A DNA stretch of 60,745 bases, taken from NCBI GenBank assembly GCA_948735595.1, contig CAPXSA010000004.1, positions 1 to 60,745 of the forward strand, read 5' to 3'. The position numbers and the translations under genes were made by a program. Numbering within the stretch: the first letter of the stretch is position 1; every line of letters begins with the position of its first letter. The notes beneath the pieces are model-generated. The model saw nothing but the letters and a program-made list of their open reading frames with translations. It searched no databases and was not told where the DNA came from. This document shows, piece after piece, positions 34,312 to 43,190 of the stretch. Origin of the DNA: an uncultured Clostridia bacterium. GTDB taxonomy: Bacteria; Bacillota; Clostridia; TANB77; CAG-508.

Positions 34312-34557
34312 TTAGGTGACGATAACAGTTTCATGTCTCATGGCAACTGTTAAGTTGCCAAAAATCGTAGAACTTTCTCCAAGGGGAGTAATAATAGCAC
34401 TCCCCTTAGTATAGGAATGAATACGGTATACCCAACTTGGAACCATGGAATATGTTGCTCCAGGATCAATTCGGTGAAACGTAATCGTCCCTCCATCGCG
34501 GTTCTCGGACTCTTCCTCAACAAAAATGGTGTCCGAAGATTGATTCAAAATGAACAT
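34312..34557 (-). CDS. Orphan small beta-rich protein (cassette 2)
   Basis: An 81-residue protein starting MFILNQSSDTIFVEEESENR, with Gly/Thr/Ser-rich, beta-strand-like sequence and no membrane segment. Family not recognised. Codons (CGC, TCC, ACG, GTC, CAC) are less AT-rich than in the flanking ileS and dinD genes. Single-gene unit: promoter with 17-bp spacing, GGAGGTGC ribosome site six bases from ATG, strong terminator. The coding region contains two perfect hairpins (34341-34360 and 34381-34407), so an RNA-level role is also possible. Confidence 0.6.
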   Translation of the reverse strand: MFILNQSSDTIFVEEESENRDGGTITFHRIDPGATYSMVPSWVYRIHSYTKGSAIITPLGESSTIFGNLTVAMRHETVIVT

Positions 34558-34587
34558 AACTGCACCTCCAAAAAAGATTATACATAA

Positions 34588-34616
34588 ATTATACTATATT
34601 TTACATAATATTGCAA
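34588..34616 (-). promoter_or_regulatory. Promoter of cassette 2
   Basis: On the minus strand TTGCAA (34611-34616) and TATAAT (34588-34593) are exactly 17 bases apart. A second TATAAT-like box lies at 34577-34582. Confidence 0.7.
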
Positions 34617-34629
34617 ATTCTTCATTTTT

Positions 34630-35460
34630 TCATTCCTTCAGCCTTCTTATTTCCTTTGCATTTTGAGAAGAAATTACTTTTTTGCCTGTTTCTTTTTCTA
34701 GCTGTTCTTTTGCGATTCTTGCAATATTTCCGCCCTTTATAACTGATTTCTCTGCACCTTCAACGCCTTGTTCATTTGTACTCTTAGATATTTCTGTTGA
34801 GGATGTTTCTGCTAGCATATTTAAAACCAATTCCATATTCGTCATATTATCACGTAAATTTTCTTTTTTTAATCCTTTTAAATTTTTATATTCTTTTACA
34901 GAATATCCACTCCACGCTTGAGTTAGTATATTGGTCAATACTGCAAAATCTCTATGTTTATTTACTCCAACTCTTTTCGATTCATCTGTAAATTCTTTTC
35001 TCACATCAATTGTTTTTAACCTTTGGTTTATCCATTCTTCTGAATATCCCTTTTTTCTATAAGTATCTAACGCTCTATTAATTGTAATTTCTGGATCGTA
35101 TGCTTCATCAATTCTTTCTTTTCCTACCTGTGCTAACCATAATTTAAAAGGCTCTGCTTTTTTAGACGGAATAGATTGTACTAATCTTAAAATTTGTTCT
35201 GTATTCATGACATCTGTATCTCTTAATTTTCCATCATTTGCTTTCATTTTCAACTGGTTAGTATTACTAACCAGTTCACTTCCTTCTTGAAGTAACTTAT
35301 TTTTAAGCCATTTCCAATAATTTCTTGATTTTTGATAATCATTCTCTGTTAAAACTGCAACAATATCTACTACAGAAAAATACCAATTTTCTTCAATTTC
35401 ATTCCATGCCACTCTAATATTTTTATCTTCAAATAACCTTAAACTTTTATTTTCTTCCAT
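34630..35460 (-). CDS. dinD: DinD-like DNA damage-inducible protein (Bro-N domain)
   Basis: About 276 residues. An N-terminal BRO domain (RVAWNEIEENWYFSVVDIVA, then LTENDYQKSRNYWKWLKNKL and PFKLWLAQVGKERIDE) is followed by a helical part ending RRLKE, as in DinD proteins, which counteract RecA filaments in vitro in E. coli. I start at ATG 35460 (MEENKSL) because AGAGG lies just upstream. The in-frame extension to 35601 has no ribosome site. No LexA box is obvious. The 263-bp gap to clpX holds a short inverted repeat (TTC-TTTT-GAA) and otherwise AT-rich sequence. Confidence 0.8.
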   Translation of the reverse strand: MEENKSLRLFEDKNIRVAWNEIEENWYFSVVDIVAVLTENDYQKSRNYWKWLKNKLLQEGSELVSNTNQLKMKANDGKLRDTDVMNTEQILRLVQSIPSKKAEPFKLWLAQVGKERIDEAYDPEITINRALDTYRKKGYSEEWINQRLKTIDVRKEFTDESKRVGVNKHRDFAVLTNILTQAWSGYSVKEYKNLKGLKKENLRDNMTNMELVLNMLAETSSTEISKSTNEQGVEGAEKSVIKGGNIARIAKEQLEKETGKKVISSQNAKEIRRLKE

Positions 35461-35723
35461 TAGTACCTCTTTTTCTATTTCAAACATTGAAATTTTGTAT
35501 TTTTTATTATTTATATCATATACCAAACATATTTTCAATATTTTTTTGCAAAATTTTGTTTTGTATATAAAAATAGAAGGTTCTTTTGAACCCCCTATCA
35601 ATTTTTAATTTTCCACTAAAGCAGGAACTCTCTCATTTTTGTTCTCTTTTAGTATATTCATTATACTATTTTTTAGTTACTTTTTCAACAGTTTTTTATT
35701 TTTTCGTGCGACAAAATTCGACA

Positions 35724-37052
35724 TTATGCACTTGTTCCTGTTCTCTTAGTTGTTTTTGCTCTTTTTGTTTTTGCTGGTGCTTGTGGCTTCTTTACTGGTA
35801 TCTCACGATTATTATTAATAATAATCTTTGGAGCCTCGCCCTTTTCCACAGTATCTCCTGTAATTACACATTTTTCTATTTTAGGATTAGAAGGAATTTC
35901 AAACATGACATCCCTCATAATTTCCTCTATAATAGAACGAAGACCTCTTGCACCTGTCTTTCTTTCTATTGCTTTGTCTACAATTTTATCTAAAGCATCT
36001 TTTTCAAATTCTAATTCTACATTATCCAATTTGAATAGTTTTTGATATTGTTTTACTAAAGCATTTTTTGGTTTTGTAACAATATCAATTAATGCTTCTC
36101 TATCTAATTCTCTTAGTGTTGCAATAATTGGTAATCTTCCTACAAATTCAGGAATTAAACCAAATTTCAATAAATCTTGTGGTAGTAATTCTTCAAACAC
36201 CTTATATTTATCAATATCTTTATTACTTTCAATTTGAGCACCAAACCCAATTGACTTTTTACCCATTCTATCTTTTACAATCTTTTCTAGTCCCTCAAAT
36301 GCACCACCACAAATAAATAAAATATTTGAAGTATCAATTTGAATAAACTCTTGATGTGGGTGTTTACGTCCTCCTTGTGGTGGAACTGATGCAACTGTAC
36401 CTTCTACAATTTTTAATAAAGCTTGTTGTACCCCTTCACCGCTAACATCTCTTGTAATAGATGGATTTTCTGATTTTCTAGAAATCTTATCAATTTCATC
36501 AATATAGATAATACCTTTTTGTGCTTTTTCTACATCATAGTCAGCAGCTTGAATTAGTTTTAGTAAGATATTTTCAACATCTTCACCTACATATCCAGCT
36601 TCTGTTAAGGTAGTAGCATCTGCTATTGCAAAAGGTACTTGCAAAATTCTAGCCAAGGTTTGTGCTAATAAGGTTTTACCACAACCAGTTGGTCCTAATA
36701 ACAAGACGTTACTTTTTTGTAATTCTACATCATCTTCTGTATCATTTTCATGATTTATTCTTTTGTAATGGTTATATACTGCAACAGATAGTGTCTTTTT
36801 GGCTTCTTCTTGACCAATGACATACGAATCTAAAATGTCTTTTATCTCAGCTGGTGTTGGCAATTTTTCCTGTGCGGTAGTAGTATACGTAATTTCTGCA
36901 TCTTCATAAACATCATCATCTATAATATTGGTGCAAACTTTGATACATTCATCACAAATATACACCCCCGGTCCTGCAATAATACGATTTACTGCTTCTT
37001 GGGACTTTCCACAAAAGGAACATCTAATATTTTGGTTTTTATTATTTGCCAT
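35724..37052 (-). CDS. clpX: ATP-dependent Clp protease ATP-binding subunit ClpX
   Basis: An AAA+ unfoldase that feeds substrates to ClpP. N-terminal zinc finger with Cys 11, 14, 33 and 36. Walker A GPTGCGKT is at 120-127, Walker B is IIYIDEIDK, and the IGF loop for ClpP binding is visible as KSIGFGAQ. The arginine sensor region is RKTGARGLRSIIE. The C-terminus is a Lys/Ala/Pro-rich tail of about 30 residues. The start at 37052 (MANNKNQ) has AAGGAG at good spacing. It lies with clpP and tig in the usual tig-clpP-clpX order. Confidence 0.97.
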   Translation of the reverse strand: MANNKNQNIRCSFCGKSQEAVNRIIAGPGVYICDECIKVCTNIIDDDVYEDAEITYTTTAQEKLPTPAEIKDILDSYVIGQEEAKKTLSVAVYNHYKRINHENDTEDDVELQKSNVLLLGPTGCGKTLLAQTLARILQVPFAIADATTLTEAGYVGEDVENILLKLIQAADYDVEKAQKGIIYIDEIDKISRKSENPSITRDVSGEGVQQALLKIVEGTVASVPPQGGRKHPHQEFIQIDTSNILFICGGAFEGLEKIVKDRMGKKSIGFGAQIESNKDIDKYKVFEELLPQDLLKFGLIPEFVGRLPIIATLRELDREALIDIVTKPKNALVKQYQKLFKLDNVELEFEKDALDKIVDKAIERKTGARGLRSIIEEIMRDVMFEIPSNPKIEKCVITGDTVEKGEAPKIIINNNREIPVKKPQAPAKTKRAKTTKRTGTSA

Positions 37053-37089
37053 AAAATTTAACTCCTTCACTTTAATTTTAAAAAGAATT

Positions 37090-37190
37090 AGTATATTGCT
37101 AGGCGAAAATCATTTTAAAGCCAAGGAGCATACTTTTGTATGTGACTGCTTTAAAATGATTTTCAACGACGCAAGATGCTGATTATTTTT
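37090..37190. repeat. Long palindromic element between clpX and clpP
   Basis: Perfect 17-bp inverted repeats GAAAATCATTTTAAAGC at 37105-37121 and 37148-37164 enclose a smaller CATAC/GTATG hairpin. Outside them the similarity continues imperfectly (AATTAGTATATTGC against AATCAGCATCTTGC). It carries no gene. It could be a miniature mobile element or an mRNA-processing/termination hairpin separating clpP from clpX expression. Confidence 0.5.
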
Positions 37191-37195
37191 AAAAT

Positions 37196-37801
37196 TTAGT
37201 TTCTTTTTTCCATTATGCCATCAATAAGTCCATATTTTAGTGCTTCTTCTGCTGTCATATAATTATCTCTTTCTGTATCTTTTTCAATTGTTTCTAATGA
37301 TTGACCTGTTCTATCACTTAAGAACTTGTTTAATTTTTCCCTTGTTCTTACCATATGGTCTGCATGGATTTTGATTTCTGTTGTTTGACCAGATAATCCT
37401 CCACCACCGATTAATGGTTGATGAATTAAAATCTCTGCATTAGGTGTAGCATATCTTTTTCCTTTTTCGCCTGCTGCTAACAATACTGCTCCCATGCTAG
37501 CTGCCATACCAATACAAATAGTAGAAACTGGGCATTTAATATAGTTCATGGTATCTACAATTCCCATTCCATCTGTAATAGAACCACCCGGACTATTAAT
37601 ATATAAGTGAATTTCTTTGTCTGGGTCTTCCGACTCTAGGAATAGTAATTGTGCAATTACTAAACTTGCTGAAGTCTGGTTAACATCCTCTCCTAGGAAT
37701 ATAATTCTGTCTTTTAAAAGTCTTGAAAAAATATCATAAGATCTTTCTCCTTTTGCTGTTTGTTCAATAACATAAGGTACTAAACTGTTTTGTTCTTTCA
37801 T
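37196..37801 (-). CDS. clpP: ATP-dependent Clp protease proteolytic subunit
   Basis: The serine peptidase that forms the tetradecameric barrel. Active-site Ser102 in GMAASMGAV and His127 in EILIHQP, with the Asp in the TERDN segment. HLYINSPGGSITDGMGI is present. The length of about 201 is typical. I choose ATG 37801 (MKEQNSL) because the longer start MVKL at 37813 overlaps the AAAGGATGG ribosome site. Upstream is tig, downstream clpX. Confidence 0.97.
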   Translation of the reverse strand: MKEQNSLVPYVIEQTAKGERSYDIFSRLLKDRIIFLGEDVNQTSASLVIAQLLFLESEDPDKEIHLYINSPGGSITDGMGIVDTMNYIKCPVSTICIGMAASMGAVLLAAGEKGKRYATPNAEILIHQPLIGGGGLSGQTTEIKIHADHMVRTREKLNKFLSDRTGQSLETIEKDTERDNYMTAEEALKYGLIDGIMEKRN

Positions 37802-37859
37802 TAATTTAACCATCCTTTCTTGGCTAATATATCAATATTAGCTCTTTTTCTTGTGAATC

Positions 37860-39146
37860 TTATTTTTTGAATTTAGCATTATCAATAACAAATTGAATTG
37901 CTTTTTCTACTTTCATATTTTCTGTAATGTAATCTTTTAAATATGTATTTTGAAGCATCTCTTCTTCTGTCTTTTGATAATTTTTAGCCATTTCTTTTAG
38001 TTTTTCTTCTACTTCTTTATCTTCTGGCTTAATATCTTCTGCTTTAATGATTGCTTCAATCACTAATCTTGATTTTACATTTTTCTCAGCTGTTTCTTTC
38101 ATTTCATCTCTCATAACAGCTTCTGGTTTGCCTGATAAAGCATAGTATTGCTCTAATGTTAAGCCTTGGTATTGTAGTCTTTGTTCAACATCTTTTACCA
38201 TGTTATCTACTTCTGTTTCAATCATTCCTGATGGAATTTCTAATTCTACTCCATCACAAACAGCTTTGATAGCATTGTCTTCTGTTTCATATTTTGCTTT
38301 ATCATCATTTTCTTTTTGAATTTTCTCTTTTATACTATTCTTTAATTCAGAAATAGTGTCGAATTCACTAACGTCTTTTGCAAATTCGTCATCCATTTTT
38401 GGAAGTTCTTTATGTTTGATTTCATGTACTTTTACTTTAAATACTACTGGCTTTCCTGCTAAATCTTTTGAGAAATAGTCTTCTGGAAAAGTTACATTTA
38501 AGTCTTTTTCTTCGTCAATTTTCATACCAATCACTTGGTCTTCAAATCCTGGAATAAAGGTATTGCTTCCAATTTCTAATTCGTGTTTTTCAGCCTTTCC
38601 ACCTTCAAATGGCTTTCCATCTAAGAAACCTTCAAAGTCAATCACTGCAATATCACCTTTTTCAACTGGTCTATCTTCAATTGAAACTAATCTTGCATTG
38701 TGTTCTGCCATGTGTCCTAATTCATGTTCTACATCTTTATCAGAGACAGTATACTCAACTTTTGGTAATTCTATTCCTTTATATTTTCCTAATTTTACTT
38801 CTGGTTTAGTTTGTACAACTGCTGTGAACACTAAATCTTGTCCTTTTCCAATTTGAGTAACATCAATATTAGGACGACTTACTGCTGCTATATTATTTTC
38901 TTTAATTGCCGCATCATAAATTTCTGGTACTAATTCATTAAAAGTATCTTCATAGAAAATCTCACTACCATAGTGTTTTTCTACCATTTGCATTGGTGCT
39001 TTTCCTTTTCTGAAGCCCGGAATAGTAAAGTATTTTGCTGTTTTTACATATACTTTCTTCATAGCTTCATCAAATTTTGCTGCTTCTATTGTGAAACTTA
39101 ATTTTACTTCATTTTTGTTTTCTGTGTTTTCTACTTTTACACTCAT
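37860..39146 (-). CDS. tig: Trigger factor
   Basis: The ribosome-bound chaperone and prolyl isomerase. The N-terminal ribosome-binding motif is FTIPGFRKGKAP near residues 41-52. A FKBP domain spans about 155-240 (DFEGFLDGKPFEGGKAEKHE), followed by the helical chaperone arms to residue 428. Complete. First gene of the tig-clpP-clpX group. Confidence 0.97.
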   Translation of the reverse strand: MSVKVENTENKNEVKLSFTIEAAKFDEAMKKVYVKTAKYFTIPGFRKGKAPMQMVEKHYGSEIFYEDTFNELVPEIYDAAIKENNIAAVSRPNIDVTQIGKGQDLVFTAVVQTKPEVKLGKYKGIELPKVEYTVSDKDVEHELGHMAEHNARLVSIEDRPVEKGDIAVIDFEGFLDGKPFEGGKAEKHELEIGSNTFIPGFEDQVIGMKIDEEKDLNVTFPEDYFSKDLAGKPVVFKVKVHEIKHKELPKMDDEFAKDVSEFDTISELKNSIKEKIQKENDDKAKYETEDNAIKAVCDGVELEIPSGMIETEVDNMVKDVEQRLQYQGLTLEQYYALSGKPEAVMRDEMKETAEKNVKSRLVIEAIIKAEDIKPEDKEVEEKLKEMAKNYQKTEEEMLQNTYLKDYITENMKVEKAIQFVIDNAKFKK

Positions 39147-39243
39147 TATTTAATCTTCCTTTCAAAATTAATTCGCTTGTTCATTATATCACATTTTCCG
39201 TAAAATGCAAGCCCTATCGCTATTGTATTTTACTAAACTTATG

Positions 39244-39951
39244 TTAATCTATTTTTATCAAATCAAAATTCAAATAATCACTACTAACTAACTTAAATAT
39301 AATGCCTTCATATTCTCCTTCTATGGCATCTTGATGGGATTTTCCATGCAAGTGTCCATAATAGCATCTTTTTACATTGTACTCTTTCATAATGTTGACA
39401 AAGTCCATACACTGATGATTATAAATACTATTAGGAGTGACTGGCGGATAGTGCATAAATACAATAATTTCTTTATCCTCTCCATATTTTTGAATACCAT
39501 CTTCTATAGCAAGCTTTAGTCTAATACTCTCCCTATTCATCATTTTCGTACTATTTTCTGTATCAGCTAAATTCCACCCTCTAGTACCTGTCAAAATCTT
39601 GTTTTCTACCAAATGGCTATTATTATAGATAAAGTCAATATTTTCAAATTTGTTCTCGGTTAAATACTTTTTCATATTAGTTACTGTCGTCCACCAATAA
39701 TCATGATTTCCTTTTAATAGCAATTTTTTCCCTGGAAGTGCATTTAGATAAGCAAAATCTTGATAAGTATTTTCTGAATACATTGCCCATGAAAAATCAC
39801 CTGGCAATACAACTGTATCTTCTGGCTTCACTTTTGCTATCCAATTCTTCTTTATTTTTTCAGTATGCCCCTCCCAATTTTCACCAAATATGTTCATTGG
39901 CTTGTCTTCACTAAAGGCTAGGTGCAAATCCGCGATAGTATATATTGCCAT
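39244..39951 (-). CDS. Calcineurin-like metallophosphoesterase
   Basis: About 235 residues. Metal ligands: IADLHLAF (Asp, His near the N-terminus), LPGDFSWAM, LKGNHDYWW, FMHYPPV and YYGHLHGK, the complete calcineurin-like set. The start is ATG 39951 (MAIYTIADLH). The open frame continues upstream to 40095, but that stretch is the dispersed repeat (again RKRNVPNLT) and not protein. Substrate unknown. Related proteins are annotated as putative phosphoesterases in many Clostridia. Confidence 0.88.
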   Translation of the reverse strand: MAIYTIADLHLAFSEDKPMNIFGENWEGHTEKIKKNWIAKVKPEDTVVLPGDFSWAMYSENTYQDFAYLNALPGKKLLLKGNHDYWWTTVTNMKKYLTENKFENIDFIYNNSHLVENKILTGTRGWNLADTENSTKMMNRESIRLKLAIEDGIQKYGEDKEIIVFMHYPPVTPNSIYNHQCMDFVNIMKEYNVKRCYYGHLHGKSHQDAIEGEYEGIIFKLVSSDYLNFDLIKID

Positions 39952-39963
39952 ATTTTTCCTTTC

Positions 39964-40093
39964 TGTCAGGTTGGGGACGTTCCTTTTTCTGACACTTTTG
40001 TCATAGGAGGGACACTCCTTTACCTTATTATTTCGAAGGTCTGTCCCCAACATGACACTTTTGTCAGAAAAAGGAACGTCCCCAACCCGACAC
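39964..40093. repeat. Dispersed palindromic repeat, GGGGACGTT family (copy D, double unit)
   Basis: Two units face each other: TGTCAGGTTGGGGACGTTCC at the left and its reverse complement (AAAGGAACGTCCCCAACCC) at the right, with TGTCATAGGAGGGACACTCC and GTCTGTCCCCAACATGACA between. It fills the gap between tsaD and the phosphoesterase gene and is the fullest example of the family here. The organisation, inverted pairs of short palindromes between genes, is that of REP/BIME elements. Confidence 0.8.
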
Positions 40094-40094
40094 A

Positions 40095-41084
40095 TTACAA
40101 TGTTAAATTCGGTACTGCATTTAAGTCTAAATCTGACCTTGTTCCTGCTAAATATTGATAATATCCAGCGGAAGCTATCATTGCAGCATTATCGGTACAT
40201 AAAACTGGTTCTGGATAAAAAATCTGGTATCCTTGTTTTTCTAGATTAATAAATTGCTCTCTAATATAGGAATTGGCTGATACACCTCCTGCTAAAGCAA
40301 TTTCTTTAATTTTTAGCTGTTTAGCTGCTTTTAAGGTATTATCTATTAATTCCTCTGTTACTACTTTTTCAAAGCTAGCACACAAATCCGCTTTATTTAA
40401 GTCTGGTGTTTTATGATGTAAGTTAATCACTGCTGTTTTAATTCCACTAAAACTAAAATCCAAATTATCAAAATGTGTTTTAGGAAGTTCTATAGTTGGC
40501 TTTCCTTCTTTCGCTAATTTATCCACTTTTGGTCCCCCAGGATATCCAAGCCCTATTACTCTAGCCACTTTATCAAAAGCTTCTCCTACTGCATCATCTC
40601 TTGTTTTTCCTAATATTTCAAATTCTGTATAACTCTTGATATGTACTAAATGAGTATGTCCACCTGAAATAATTAAACATAAAAATGGTGGTTCTAATTC
40701 AGGATGTGTAATATAGTTTGCTGCAATATGCCCATGAATATGGTTTGTTCCTATCAAAGGTTTATTTAATGCATAGCTCAATGCTTTGCTATATGAAACC
40801 CCTACTAATAAAGCCCCCACTAAGCCTGGTCCATAAGTGCATGCAATTCCATCAATTCTATCCATTTCTATATTAGCTTCTTTTAAAGCAGTACTTACTA
40901 CATTTGAAATAGCCTCTATATGATTTCTAGAAGCTATCTCAGGCACTACTCCACCAAATTGTTCATGTATTTTTATTTGTGAATTGATGACATTAGAAAG
41001 AACTTCCCTTCCATTCTTCACAATAGAAGCAGAAGTCTCATCACAACTTGACTCAATTCCTAGTATATATGTATCTTCTTTCAT
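40095..41084 (-). CDS. tsaD: tRNA N6-adenosine threonylcarbamoyltransferase
   Basis: TsaD joins threonylcarbamoyl to A37 of ANN-decoding tRNAs. The ASKHA-fold motifs are present: LGIESSCDETSASIV, GGVVPEIASRNH, the iron-binding NHIHGHIAAN, the CLIISGGHTHLV segment, and GGVSANSYIREQ near the C-terminus. The length of 329 is typical. Its stop lies 2 bp from the repeat at 39964-40093, and its start overlaps the site-2 protease gene's stop by 1 bp (40095-41084 against 41084-41803), indicating an operon. Confidence 0.97.
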   Translation of the reverse strand: MKEDTYILGIESSCDETSASIVKNGREVLSNVINSQIKIHEQFGGVVPEIASRNHIEAISNVVSTALKEANIEMDRIDGIACTYGPGLVGALLVGVSYSKALSYALNKPLIGTNHIHGHIAANYITHPELEPPFLCLIISGGHTHLVHIKSYTEFEILGKTRDDAVGEAFDKVARVIGLGYPGGPKVDKLAKEGKPTIELPKTHFDNLDFSFSGIKTAVINLHHKTPDLNKADLCASFEKVVTEELIDNTLKAAKQLKIKEIALAGGVSANSYIREQFINLEKQGYQIFYPEPVLCTDNAAMIASAGYYQYLAGTRSDLDLNAVPNLTL

Positions 41085-41803
41085 TATAATCCAAATAATC
41101 CTCCTACTAATCCATCAATTCCACCTGTAATAGCTTCAATTACTGGTGAAATAATCATTCCTGAAATTGGTGTTATCCAAATGACTAAAAAAATGATGTA
41201 GAATAATTGTGTATGATCCTCAAACCATCTTTTTGCGTTATATGGTAAAAACGCCATTAGAATTTTGGAACCATCTAATGGTGGTAATGGTATTAAATTA
41301 AATACTCCTAGTCCCACATTAACTAGCACTGTGCATTGTATCATAGTCATAATAATCATTCCTGTTTGTGTAAGAACAAAACTAGGTGCAAAAGCTTGAA
41401 TCGCATAGAAAATAATTGCAAATACAAATGCTAGAATGAAGTTCATGAGAGGTCCTGCAAATGATACAATTGCTTCTCCTGTTCGCGCTGATACCTTCCT
41501 ATTAAAATTGTTCGGATTAATCTGAACTGGCTTTCCCCACCCAACATGTGCAAATATTAGCATAACAACACCTATTGGATCTAGGTGTGATAAAGGATTT
41601 AAACTTAGTCTTCCTTGATTTCTTGGTGTATCGTCTCCCAATTTATCTGCTGCAAATCCATGTGCAAATTCGTGAAAAGTTATGGCAATTAAAACACCTG
41701 GTATGGTTAATAACAAGCTTAATAAATCAAATCCACCACTTGCTAAATTCGCCACCACAATAATGATTAAAAATAGATATAGATATCTGTTATCAAAATA
41801 CAT
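41084..41803 (-). CDS. Site-2 protease family (M50) membrane protein
   Basis: A 239-residue intramembrane metalloprotease. The HExxH motif is HEFAHG within a membrane helix (about residue 43). The third metal ligand is in NLIPLPPLDGSKIL, with about five helices in total. The short form without PDZ, common in Firmicutes next to scpA or housekeeping genes. Likely cleaves membrane-spanning regulators; substrate unknown. It overlaps the tsaD start, so it is co-transcribed. Confidence 0.9.
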   Translation of the reverse strand: MYFDNRYLYLFLIIIVVANLASGGFDLLSLLLTIPGVLIAITFHEFAHGFAADKLGDDTPRNQGRLSLNPLSHLDPIGVVMLIFAHVGWGKPVQINPNNFNRKVSARTGEAIVSFAGPLMNFILAFVFAIIFYAIQAFAPSFVLTQTGMIIMTMIQCTVLVNVGLGVFNLIPLPPLDGSKILMAFLPYNAKRWFEDHTQLFYIIFLVIWITPISGMIISPVIEAITGGIDGLVGGLFGL

Positions 41804-41911
41804 AGAACTCTCCTTATTTCTATTCCATTATTTGGAATTTCTATTGCATACTATATCATATTACAATAGAAATTTCAACATTAATATGCTTCTTTATCTT
41901 GTGCTCGCTTT

Positions 41912-43114
41912 TTAATCATCTATTAGCTCTTTCTCTTCTTGCCTATTCTTCATTTCCATATTAAGTCCATTCTTTTTTACAATATAGTATGTTGATATTA
42001 GTTGGTATATAGCCGAAAGCCCCAATCCAATTGAAGTACAAAACGGTGTTGCTAAAAAAGAACTTACTATTCTAAGAATATTGGCAATTTGCTTATGAAC
42101 TGTTGCCTTAATTGCTGAATATTCTAATTGGATATAAGTGAGTCTTGTTAAATAAGAAGGATATAAGTACATTGTGATTAGCTCCACACTTACTATAATA
42201 AACGTAACTACTAAATCTACTTGATAAATTGGATACAAGACTATACCCATTACAAGACTAGATAAAATTAATAACCCTACTAATTTTCTGCTATTTTTTA
42301 TATGTTCTTTATACGAAAACTCTTTTTTGGCAATATCAATTTGCGCAATTGTCTTAATTGCTCCTGAAACATCCCATTGTGTATCTGTAATAAGTGTAGC
42401 AAACGAAGTTGCTAAAATATACTTTTCTCCAAAATTGAAAGAATTTCTAAAACCAAACAGATAAATTAAAAACATACTAATTTCTGCGAACAAATAAGAC
42501 GAATCATATTTAATGCAGTTCCATATATTGATTTTAAACTTTTCTTTTTCTACAATGTGGCATATCATCCAAAAAGTGAAAATCGCAGTAATGATAAAGG
42601 AAACACTAGCAATAACTGTCTGATCTTTCGTTATAACGCTCATAAGGATAAGCGAAGAAAAATTAATTAAGTTAAAGGTTAGACTATATTGATTTGCTAT
42701 TTTATTTTTATTTTCATAATACAATTTATATAAAGATAGGTTCAATAATAATTGTAAAAACATTTGAGCAACTGCATAAACAGCAAATGTCCTATAAATA
42801 GTAACCTCCATATTCATAAATTGAATATAACCATTTATGTTTAATATAACACTTCCTAATATGATAAAGCCTATTGTTGTTCCACAAAGTATTCCTGAGA
42901 ATACTGCTGATTTATTCTCATCTTTGATAGCACTTACATTAGCCCCTGTTCCAAAAACACTCTGTATAGCACTAATCACAAATTGCATAGGATATATTAG
43001 TGTAAATATATTAATTAAATTTTTGTCTACTAACATTCCTAATAAAAACCAGCCTAAGATGGGAGTAACAGACGTAAGAAGTGTATCTAATCCTACTCTT
43101 AGTAATCTATTCAT
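41912..43114 (-). CDS. MATE-like multidrug/oligosaccharide flippase family protein
   Basis: A 400-residue integral membrane protein with about 12 helices and the pattern of the MATE/polysaccharide-exporter superfamily (PILGWFLLGMLVDKNLINIF at the start, AIQSVFGTGANVSAIKDENK, AISIAFLY-like symmetry in the second half). No diagnostic residue for the substrate. It stands alone, with only an HD-domain gene upstream on the same strand. Confidence 0.65.
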   Translation of the reverse strand: MNRLLRVGLDTLLTSVTPILGWFLLGMLVDKNLINIFTLIYPMQFVISAIQSVFGTGANVSAIKDENKSAVFSGILCGTTIGFIILGSVILNINGYIQFMNMEVTIYRTFAVYAVAQMFLQLLLNLSLYKLYYENKNKIANQYSLTFNLINFSSLILMSVITKDQTVIASVSFIITAIFTFWMICHIVEKEKFKINIWNCIKYDSSYLFAEISMFLIYLFGFRNSFNFGEKYILATSFATLITDTQWDVSGAIKTIAQIDIAKKEFSYKEHIKNSRKLVGLLILSSLVMGIVLYPIYQVDLVVTFIIVSVELITMYLYPSYLTRLTYIQLEYSAIKATVHKQIANILRIVSSFLATPFCTSIGLGLSAIYQLISTYYIVKKNGLNMEMKNRQEEKELIDD

Positions 43115-43190
43115 ATTTCGTATTTTTCTCCTTGTTTTACTCTATTTCCAATATCTTCCCTTTGCTATTTCTTTATAACAAAATATTATT

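Noticed and set aside
39952..40095. N-terminal extension of the metallophosphoesterase
   Set aside because: It is again repeat-derived (RKRNVPNLT), and the conserved domain begins at MAIYTIADLH.
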